A stretch of 64,000 nt of DNA from contig JANVCC010000056.1 in the NCBI GenBank assembly GCA_025345505.1, forward strand, positions 1,481,049 to 1,545,048. Direction: 5' to 3'. The DNA is from Todiramphus chloris collaris. Taxonomy: Eukaryota > Chordata > Aves > Coraciiformes > Alcedinidae. The notes below the pieces were generated by a model. That model saw only the letters and a list, made by a program, of their open reading frames with translations. It was not told where the DNA came from and did no database searches. Shown here in pieces: positions 52,101 through 61,100 of this stretch. Within the stretch, counting starts at the first letter, position 1, and each line of letters starts with the position of its first letter. The translations under genes and the position numbers were made by a program.

Positions 52101-53155
52101 AAAAACCCTATTTACTCCGGCAAGAGGCAGGCTGGGCCCTGGCGGTGCCTCCTCGGTGGGGCCCGACCCATGCAGCAGTGTCCAGAGATCTTGCTTGGGA
52201 TCTCGGCCATTTTAAGTCATTTCCTCCTTTTCATTTAGTCGCATCCATTTCTCCGAGCCCGCGCGGTTATATCATGGGTACGTGTCTCTGCCTGCTTTCT
52301 CTTAAGAGTATCATTTCATGCCCCCTTAGGGGACTGGGCTCCCCAGACAGCTGTCGACACAGGGCTACTCCTGCCTTCGGAAACAGGGTTTTGTTTTGGT
52401 TTGCTTTTAACGGTGGGTGTTTTTATGTTGAGTTTTAACTTAATTAGTAATTTTTTTCCCATTTCCTTTTGGTCCACTGATGGATTTGGCCTTCCTCTCT
52501 TTGCTGTTAGGTGTAATTAAAGAAAGATCAGGGCAGGAGGAAACTGTGTGTCGGTGTTTGTAGACTCATAATAAACATTTGCTTTGCTGAAGACAAAAGT
52601 TCAGAGGTTCCTGGGCTCCGGCAGCTCCTGATTCTTTTGAAGTGGTTGTGATAACCATCGCCAAGGAGCCTTATTCACGGCAGCAGCCCCCGTGGCTGCT
52701 GGGGAGTGGGATCAGAGCCGAGCAACTGCGTGTGGCTGAGCTTTCACCTGGTCCTGTCCCACTCAGGCGGGCTTATAGACAGGAAGCCCAGGGAGGTAGA
52801 GGGACACCTGCACTTTCCTGCAAGAAACTCAAGGTGGTTTTTCCACTCAGCACATCTGGAATTCCCACCTTCTGGCTCCATGGCCCATATTTCTGTATAA
52901 AACAAGCTTCTTTCATTGCAGGAGAACCCCCAAGCCACCAAAAAAGAAGAAGTGGAAGGTGCTGACAGTCACAGTGACCAAAGGCCAGAGAGCTGCCCAA
53001 CCCCTGAGCAGAAGGGTAAGGAGGTCTCCCTTGACAGTTCACAGTACACCCCCTCGCCAGTGTCACAGGAGGACCTGGAGTCAGACGTCTCAGATGACTC
53101 TGATCAAGAAGTGGACATAGAAGGTGATAAAGGCTATTACAATCCTACCCACTAA
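48787..53155 (+). CDS. HHEX: HHEX, hematopoietically expressed homeobox repressor; complete coding sequence in 4 exons
   Basis: HHEX is a nuclear homeodomain factor, mainly a repressor, needed for anterior endoderm, liver, pancreas, thyroid, blood and endothelial development. Joined exons 48787-49171, 50829-51007, 51242-51292 and 52922-53155 give 849 nt, 282 aa plus stop (human 270). Introns are GT-AG with phases 1, 0, 0. The N-terminus is Pro/Ala-rich with an eh1-like FYIEDIL at 36-42, the Groucho/TLE-binding type of motif. The homeodomain spans about 145-204 and includes QVRFSNDQTIELEKKFETQ and helix 3 KTWFQNRRAKWRRLKQ (190-205), with Gln50 and Asn51 at 194-195. The C-terminus is acidic (SDVSDDSDQEVDIEGDKGYY), the usual activation-type tail. 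ATG has G at -3. The intact 4-exon structure and residue identity make the call secure. Confidence 0.98.
49172..50828 (+). other. HHEX: HHEX intron 1
   Basis: At 1657 bases, it is CpG-rich at both ends with an AT-balanced centre (49730-50110). It holds three perfect AP-1 sites TGACTCA at 49419-49425, 49750-49756 and 50157-50163, GATA-type TTATC and ETS-type TTTCCTC words, and a T-rich run at 50516-50550. In mammals a blood/endothelial enhancer lies close to this position, so a regulatory role is plausible. Confidence 0.8.
50829..51007 (+). CDS. HHEX: HHEX exon 2 (homeodomain helices 1-2)
   Basis: Residues 129-188, starting GKPLLWSPFIQRPLHKRKGG and ending in LSERQ. The acceptor is TTTAAAG and the donor CAG|GTGAGG. 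Confidence 0.97.
51242..51292 (+). CDS. HHEX: HHEX exon 3 (homeodomain recognition helix)
   Basis: A 17-codon exon, residues 189-205, VKTWFQNRRAKWRRLKQ. It carries the DNA-contacting helix 3. The acceptor is GCTCAG and the donor CAG|GTACGG. Introns 2 (234 bp) and 3 (1629 bp) flank it. Confidence 0.98.
51293..52921 (+). other. HHEX: HHEX intron 3
   Basis: A 1.6 kb intron. The block 51470-51630 is AT-rich and packs homeobox cores (TAATTG 51546-51551 and 51600-51605, CAATTAAC 51578-51585), a Forkhead-like TGTAAAC (51555-51561) and a GATA site AGATAAG (51593-51599). No coding signal is seen. Confidence 0.8.
52922..53155 (+). CDS. HHEX: HHEX exon 4 (acidic C-terminus and stop)
   Basis: Residues 206-282 plus TAA at 53153-53155. 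It begins ENPQATKKEE and ends with the conserved acidic tail. The middle (about 216-250) is diverged from mammals. The acceptor is TTGCAG. Confidence 0.97.
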   Translation, partial: ENPQATKKEEVEGADSHSDQRPESCPTPEQKGKEVSLDSSQYTPSPVSQEDLESDVSDDSDQEVDIEGDKGYYNPTH

Positions 53156-54195
53156 TGGCCCCATGTGGAGAGTGGACCCTAACTTGGCTTGCACTTTACC
53201 AGGGGCTGGTTTGGAAGACTATTATACTACAGGAGAAAACTTTCATTGTTTCGCTGAAAGAAAAAAAAAAAACCCAACAAAATAACACCACCACCAAATA
53301 GACTCATTTTATAATAAGCAGAGACAGAAAATATATTTTCTGCAAACAGTCCATTTTTGTCAGATCTCTAATATGGTTAGAGGAACATGGTTTGTATTTA
53401 ATTATTTGTAAGATAGATTTGTATATTAATCGATGTTCTAACTGGAATATAATACTGCACCCTGTCCTTACTCACGAGGGGTCTCAATCTGCTGCTGTTG
53501 GTGATCAGGCAAAACTCCTCTCTAGCTAGTGTGAAAGTGAATGTGGATTGCAGGACTAAGCCCTTCATATGTGTAAACTAATTTAGTTTAAATAGATTAA
53601 TTTAAACACCCATTGCAACCAGAGAAACATGTTCTGTGAAACAGAGAGAGATTTTGCCATCTTGACAAGTGCCTTATGCTCACACCCTTCCTTGTACCTG
53701 CTGTGGTGCTCTCCTCCATGACATCCCTCCATTCATCAGGTAGAATCTTTGGACAGATTCCTTTTTGCCCTTGTGTGAGATGAAATGTGCCTTCTTGGAT
53801 TTCTGAGGACTTTGTCCCCCAGTCTGGATGGTTCTATTTGGGGGAAAAAAAACCCCAACAAATGTATTTTTCTCCTTGAAAACCTTTAGTGCTGTGTTTT
53901 ACAGATTCTGTATTTGAGAAGAAAATGCAGGGAGTGATAGAACCCTGCTGTGGGAGAGAAACTAGCATCAGCTGTGGGCTTTAAGTGAGGCACACAGCCA
54001 TGGGAAGATAATGTCTCTTGTATACATATCTGTTTCTGTACATAACTAGTTTTCTTTAAGTCTTGTGGTTTTATACCTCACATTGTTCATATTTTGTACA
54101 TACTTGTTCAATGTTAAAAAAAAAAAAAAGGCAAAATTGGTATTTAATTTTTGATGGACTTGTCTGTGAAATAAAACTAAACTCTGCACCACCTG
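53156..54195 (+). other. HHEX: HHEX 3'UTR with poly(A) signal
   Basis: About 1.0 kb from the stop to a probable cleavage site after AATAAA at 54170-54175. It contains two identical Pumilio-type TGTACATA elements (54037-54044 and 54095-54102) near the poly(A) signal, and A-rich runs at about 53260 and 54117. Confidence 0.75.
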
Positions 54196-54419
54196 CCACG
54201 CTGGCCGTTCAGTTACTGGTAGGAGAAATCCCAACCCTCACCACCAGCAATCCCCCAGGTGTGTTGTAATCAGGCTTTTCTCTCTGGTACTGTGCAGGTT
54301 GCCGACCACCCTGCTCCCTCTGGCTACCCTCGCGTTGCGGGGATCTTGCGTGGGCTCATGGATTTATTTTTTTTTATTACATTTTTTGTCTTGCCGTTTT
54401 TCAGCCTGCCACGCTGCAT

Positions 54420-56730
54420 TTCGGTTTTGCCTGTACCCGCTCGGGAAAGGGCTGTGCGGCGGGAGGAGGAAAGCCTGCTCTGCGGGTCTCGGCTGGACGC
54501 GGAGGTGCTCACCCCCGAGCCGCCCGGCCCTGGGAGGGGGGTGCGAGCTGGAGGAGGAGCGGGGCTGGCGGTGCCTGCTCAGGGACCGGGCATCGACCCC
54601 TGGCGGGGCAGCCGCTGACCTGTTTGAGTCAATAGTAGTTATTCATCGGCCTTTCTCCGAAATGATGCCGGCCGTGGTCGAGAGAAAGGAGCACGGCCCC
54701 CGGGGATGCTAGGAAATGCCCCCGGCACGGAGTATCCCGGGGGTTGGTACCGTTCGGTGTCTTCAGTCTCACCCCTGGAGCCGCAGCGAGCACCCAGGGG
54801 ACAGGGGCTTGCCCCGGGCTGTGTGCCACGGAGTTTTATAGTGCCAGGAATGGATTTTAGGGAGCAACAAATTACTATTTTGATTGGCGAAGGTGGACGG
54901 TCCTTAGGGCAGTCAGTGAATCGCGTCTGTGCGGGTTAATGCTTCGAGAAACAGCTGCAGAGTTTTCTGAATAACTGGCTTTAGTTTTGGTTTATTCTTT
55001 CAAAACTGCGTTCGTGAATGGGGCCCGAAAACTTGAAGGAAACGGGGAGGTTCCGTTGTCACCTGTTCGTGCACGCCGGGAAAAGGGCGAAGCCTCCGGC
55101 CGACCCCCGGCCCCGCACGCCGCGGTGTACGGAGGGCGAGGAGATCGCAGTCGGGAGCAGAAAGCGTGCGGCGGAGCTCCGCTGAGGAGGAAAACTCTTT
55201 TCCATACGTTTCATTTCCCCTCGCTCACAGGGAGACGGAGCAGCCCGCCATGAGCCTCCGGGGATGAGCTGCGGGGAGGTGCCGGGAGCAGGGCGGGGGG
55301 GTTCTCGGGCTGGGGCGTCCCAACCCTTTCCTTTCCATTTTTCCTTCTCTTGTCCGTCTGTCTGGACCGAAATTAGGGAGCACGAACCTGGCGTTACCTC
55401 TTCAGGCGGCTTCACCTTACGGCTGTGCTGTCTTGCGGGACGGGAGGACGCGTGGGGCAGGCAGACCCGCGGCCACGGGTGTGCGGCAGGCGGCGGCCAG
55501 GGGATGGGGAGCTCGGGTAAACCCCATTTCCACGCGGGACGATGCCAGTCTGCCCCGGCCGGGACGATCCGGGAGCCAACCGCGCGTAAAGCCGATGGCA
55601 GGGGTGGGCCCTCTGCCCGAGGCACAGCTCGGGTTTGTGTCCCAGCCGGTGTAAACGTGGTCCCGGAAAGCCGGGCTAGTTAAACCCCGGCGCTTTATTA
55701 GCGGTGTCAGAGAATTCGGAGGCTCCCTGCAGGTGGGGAGCAGCCGCCGGGCTGGGGATGTGGATTTCCAGGGTGTCGGGACAGGTGACAACAGGCGCTG
55801 TCACCCAGGCTCAGCTTGTGGAAATGTCCTTGCTCACCCACCCGGGGAGGGGTTCTCAACTGTTTGGCGGCACCTAGGCAAAAATACACACCGGCGGGGG
55901 AGGGCTGATCTGCCGGTCAGAGATGCCCCCCCAGCAGCCATCCCGAACGCCCCAAGCCCGTTTCCACAACCTGCGTAGGGATGCCCACGGAGGGACGAGT
56001 GAGCGGCTAACCCCGGGCTGTCTCTTGTCGGCAGGAGAAAAACAGCCAAAGCACTTTACACAGTTCGGTAAAATCTTCGAGCCCTTTCCGTGCCACTCTT
56101 CTTTTTCTTATTTGTTTGCCTGTTGGCTGTTTCATGCCGAACTAACACGTATGACCTTTCCAGCACAACTCCCGTCTTGTTTTCGACTTTTTTATCAGCC
56201 GATTCAACTTGAAAATGGTTATCATTTAGCAGAAAAACAAACAGGAAAGCACATTTTTGTAAGCAAAACGTTAATGATTGGAAGAATTGCACCAATTTCA
56301 GCATGACAGTGTGTGATTAATCCTCCGGGTCAGGTACTTATATTTTTAGTCATTAGGTTCGTCGGCCTTTGATATGCAGAACTGTTTCTAGCCTAATAGG
56401 GTATCGACCCAGCCGCCTATGTACTTTGACTCCGCACACAACGCGGCTCCCGACCCGCGGGGGCCGCCGAAGCCCGGAGCGGGCACAGCTGCCTGCCCCG
56501 CTGGATGCCCGGGCTGATCCGGGCCTGGGGGAGTTGCTGGCCCGGGGGTTGTATTTCCCAAAGGCTGCAGCCAAGGTCACTCGTGGGAGCGGGCGGGAGC
56601 CCCCTCGGCACGGCGAGCCCACCCCCGCGGCCGGGATGCGTGTGGGGTAGCCCGTGAGAGCTCGTCGAGGGAGTCCGCAACGTGCGGGGGCGGGGGGAGG
56701 AGGAAAGTGGTTGCACGGTGTTTGCAATTC
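54420..56730. promoter_or_regulatory. CpG-rich zone downstream of HHEX
   Basis: CpG-dense blocks at about 54430-54830, 55030-55830 and 56410-56700 with more AT-balanced DNA between. No splice-joined coding frame is found; open frames up to 188 codons are low-complexity. CpG domains that extend beyond the gene are typical of Polycomb-regulated developmental loci (inference). Confidence 0.5.
56040..56400. promoter_or_regulatory. Candidate HHEX downstream enhancer
   Basis: An AT-balanced island inside the CpG zone. It has an OTX/GSC-type GATTAATCC (56315-56323) and a TCF/LEF-type CCTTTGAT (56366-56373), and a further CTTTGAT lies at 56770-56776. HHEX in anterior endoderm is downstream of Nodal and Wnt inputs, so these sites are apt. 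Function is inferred only. Confidence 0.35.
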
Positions 56731-56941
56731 TGGACACTTTAATCCGTCACGCTGACATGTCCAGAGCCTCTTTGATTGCACAATAATAGGAAATAATAAC
56801 TTAGGGCTCCTAATTGTTTGCTTTCGCTGAAAAAGACCTTCCTCTGGTCATACTGGATAAATGGAGGGTTTACCACTCAGTCTAACAATAAATTATAACG
56901 GACATGTTAGGCCCCAAAGAAATCTGTTAATGTTCAGAGGA

Positions 56942-56964
56942 CAAAAAAAAAAAAAAAAAAAAAA
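56942..56964. repeat. Poly(A) tract
   Basis: A run of about 22 A followed by A-rich sequence; no retroposon body is recognised. Confidence 0.8.
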
Positions 56965-57854
56965 GAAAGAAAAAAAATCAGACCAAAATATCTATACATG
57001 GATATTACTGTCTTTCAATTATGTATATATAGAGGTTAGATTTTAAAGGCATTATTTTAGCACATGAGAAAATTTCAAGACAGACACTGCTGGAAGCCTC
57101 AAATAAGCATCAACCGCAGGTCAGGACATGCTGAATCCGATTCAGATCAGATTTCTATTAACGATTAATGGTGGCTTGGGTTTAGCAAGACCAGAAAGAT
57201 TTTGTTCAGGTCTATAGGTGACAGGAACTCATTACCAAAGAGACTTTGACAACTGTGGAGTCTCCGTCTTATTTTGAATCATGGACCTTATTAACTGCAG
57301 GCGTCATGAGCATAGGAGATTTGTTTTCTTCCTATTTATTTAAAACAGGAAATCAATGTGTATTTTTTAATTATTCCAGGTGGTGCATGCCAAGGCCAAA
57401 AAAGCCTGACACAATAATGAAAAAGTCTCATCACAACAACTTAAGTGGTTCCATTGTCTCCAACAAGTCCATTGTTTGAGAGCTGTTGTCAAATGGCTCC
57501 TAAAACCAGGGAATCTCAAGCAACTCCAGACTGTGTTATCTTGGTTGCTTGGAGTTATACCAACAAATTATTATTTGGTGGGCTTTTTCAATTGAGTTGG
57601 TGACTTGGAATTTTTCTCCTGAATGTCAGATAGACATCTATGTCATAAAGACATAATCTCTAAAGGTACTAATTGTGATGTAGATTTTTTTCCTACCAGA
57701 CTGATACCCAGCCATGTCATTAAGCCTTAATAATAAATAGAACTAATAGGTTGTGTTGTTTTTTTTTCTTTCTCCATATAAAAAAGGGACTGACATTAGA
57801 CTGACATTAATGGTCAGGGAGGCTGGGCTCATGCTTGTTTTCAGTTGCAATGAC

Positions 57855-57920
57855 TTTTTCCTTTCCTTTCCTTTCCTTTCCTTTCCTTTCCTTTCCTTTC
57901 CCTTCCCTTCCCTTCCCTTT
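57855..57920. repeat. (TTTCC)n / (CCCTT)n microsatellite abutting a gap
   Basis: Pentanucleotide TTTCC units change to CCCTT-type units and then run into the N block. This is a likely collapsed or unassembled satellite-like stretch. Confidence 0.95.
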
Positions 57921-58020
57921 NNNNNNNNNNNNNNNNNNNNNNNNNNNNNNNNNNNNNNNNNNNNNNNNNNNNNNNNNNNNNNNNNNNNNNNNNNNNNNNN
58001 NNNNNNNNNNNNNNNNNNNN
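57921..58020. other. Assembly gap (100 N)
   Basis: Exactly 100 N placeholder. The right edge is a T run, so the pyrimidine-rich tract probably continues through the gap. Confidence 0.99.
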
Positions 58021-58135
58021 TTTTTTTTTTTAATGCTCTTTCTTTTATCTAGATCTTCTGTCTTTTTCCCTTTGTCTCTCTTTCCTTCTTTTTTTTTTTT
58101 TTTTTTTTTTTTTTTGTGTTTCTCCTCATTTTTTT
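58021..58135. repeat. T-rich / pyrimidine tract right of the gap
   Basis: T10 at the gap edge, then CTTT-type pyrimidine sequence and a run of about 27 T near 58089-58115. Confidence 0.85.
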
Positions 58136-61100
58136 TTACTTACAAAGATTGTCAAAGTACAATTCTGTGAAACAGTGACTCTCCAGTCAGCTTGGTAGGA
58201 ACAAAGCAGTGTAAGGACATGTATTAATGACTAAGAATTTATCTGCTGACTTTGTAGAAGACAACAATTATTACAGTGGGTATGTGTGCATGCATGTGGG
58301 ATAGACATTTTCCAGTAGCTGTTTAAAGGAGTAGATTAGATCAAGGGTTTTGTCTGGGTACATTTCAGTAAAAATGAAGTCAAAGTCAAAACCAATTTCT
58401 GTCTGGTGGCCTGTAGGAAGTGAGTCGGTGTTCACAGTCAGCTACAAATACTAATAATGCTAAAGACAGATTGAGTTTTTCATTTGTTGGTACAATTTAG
58501 GCAAATTATTTGGGTTAAAAGATTGAATAGGCATGGAAAACGAGCTGCCATCCCATCAGCCTTAGGGAAGGGGCCATTTCCAGGAGACTAATTCAATCAA
58601 GCTTGTTTAAGCACTAAAAATCCCATCTGACAAACAGGTAGACCTCAATACTTTTGACAGGATTTTAACAGGCTGAGTTGCAGTCAGCCAGGAGTACTGG
58701 CTATGAGCTGCTAAAACTGAGCAGAAAATTATTTTAGTAGACTTTTAGTTGGTTTTGCTTTTGAAAAAGAAAGCCTGACTGAACTAAATCTGCAGACCTT
58801 TTTCTCTTGTTGTCTAGATGAGTTGTTCAGGGTTTCCCCACGTGTCACTCTGTGCCATTGCTTTGAAGACCTATGTGGAGGAACTTCTTATTGATCATTT
58901 CTTATGCTATATTCTCCTTGGGTGTTGCAGTGGGACTTCCCACGAGCATGGCATGTCATTTAAAAAAGTATTCTGTCGTTGTCTAGGCAGGTATAAAAGT
59001 TGTATTTTTAGAATGACTTAGCAAACTCTTTTTAACATCTTTAGTGTTTAGCTTGTCCTATCTCTGCAAGGTTTCAAAAAGTGGTAGTCAAGCTGCATTA
59101 GCTAATATCTTTAAAAGCACAACTTTTCTTGTAGTCTAGATGTGCTGAAAGAGAGTCCTTGTCCTGGGATACACCCACATGACGGTGCAGCCATTTTAAG
59201 ATGAGTCAGGACTGACCACTACCATGCACTTGTATCTCAATGACTTACTGCAGCTATCAGGAGAAAGAAAAGGGGAAGAAGTAACTTTATACACATCAGT
59301 TCTTCCACTTCTCTGTGTAAGAAGGAACCCTCTTACCCAGCCAAAAACCTAATCTAGCACACAGAATCAAATCAGAAAATGTCTCAGACTTGTAGACCTA
59401 AGGTTATAGAAAGACTTGGTTCTGCAAAAGGCTGGGACAGTGGCTCAGGTTCCTCTCCAGGCACTTGTCCTACCAGATGTCACCAGACCCCTTTGGTTCT
59501 GCCAGGGGAGCCCTTTCCAAATCTACCTTGAATGAAAATAGCCCAAGTTAGTGTAAGCAGTTTAAAGGATGGTAACACTTTAAAGAAAAGGTCTGCACTA
59601 ACTTGGTTCATTTTGACTAACGGATGTCAGAGCTCTGCTGGTATATTAGGGAAAATTTTGCTAATTGAGGGAGTTTAGTTGGTTGATTCTGGGCTCCTTG
59701 GCTAGTAAAACACCAGATTAAATTTGTCTCCGAGTATGTCAGTGCCAGTTAGCTATGGGCAGGAACTGTGAATGACTTACTCTGTTGTCTGAAAACAAGC
59801 ACAAAGCTGTATAATCAGAGTTGGAAGAGCTAAGGAGGAACTGTGCTGTGAGTAGAAGAGGCTTCAGGAGTCCAGAGGCAAAGAGAGTGGGGTGGGATGG
59901 TGGCTCTGCAGTTCCCATGGCATCCTGGTGCAGGCCATGGAGCAAACCACGAGCTTCTGAAGTTTGTCAAATGACAAAGACAAATTTGCCGCATGGTTGT
60001 TTTGGGTAAAGTTCAGAGAGCGCCCTGGCAGTCTGGCAGGAACCAGACTAGCTTTCCATGATGGCAAGATTTTGGGATAACCTAGTGGTCAGCAACCCCC
60101 AGGAGATGGATGGGGTCTGCCCTGCTGAGCTAAGCCCATTTCTCTGGCTTTGGCCCTGGAGGCTGCCACAGGCAGCACTGGCTCAGTCACCAGTACTGTG
60201 TCTGGTACAATACTGTCTCCTTGGTGCAATAAGGCCTCCCCCTCATCTTTATGAGCATCTTAACCTGAGTGAAGCAGCCTAATTTTATGCAGTGAAGCAG
60301 CAGTCATAGTGGCAGCAATGGAGATGGCCACTCCTGGCAGATTCTGCCACCTGGATCTCACCTCTGTGAGCAGGCAGGAGACATACAGTACTTCCCCAAA
60401 AGCACACCCCTTTATGGTAACGCTTTTTGGGAAGCTGAGGGTTGAACCCAATTAGATCTCTAGTTGCTTTTGAAAATCTCAGTTGGAACTGCGTGCAGGT
60501 AGTGTTCATGTTGTTCACAGTTTCTCATACTCTGGTATGAGGCGACAATGCTGACACTGCAATAGCTGAATAAAAGACACCCATTTTCTGCCAGTGCTAC
60601 TCTCACAATGAATATTGTTCATGCTCAGCACTGGTTTGTTCCACCAGCTAACTCCCCTCCCAAACCCTTGGGAGTGTCTGGGTTACCAGGGTGTACTCTC
60701 AGGAAGTGCAGGTGGCGAGTGTGAGCATATATTAGAATATATTTATGCTTTAATAATTAAAAAAAAAAATTACACTGGAAAGTCACTAATTTACTTGTTA
60801 ACATCTCCACATGGCACTGCAGATTTTCTCCCTTTTTACCCATTGCCTGATGTTTTTGCTGTAACAAAATATATGCTGCCTACAGACACATTTTTTGCTA
60901 GAGAAGAGAATTATGCTACAAACATGGCACCAGAACACATCAGAACTCATCAGAATGTAATGTGCAGTGAGATATGACTGCTTGATTTCAGAATCTTTTG
61001 CAAGACAGCAGAAGTCCTTTATGCTTCAAGTACTAAATATCTTACACTCACAGTTGTGTCTGAGGTGGGTATTTTATACTGATTCATTATCAGCCACTCC

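Noticed and set aside
55059-55625. 188-codon minus-strand open frame downstream of HHEX
   Set aside because: Low-complexity, no homology recognised, opposite-strand frames equally long.
57753-58170. Open frames across the second gap
   Set aside because: Microsatellite and N artefact.
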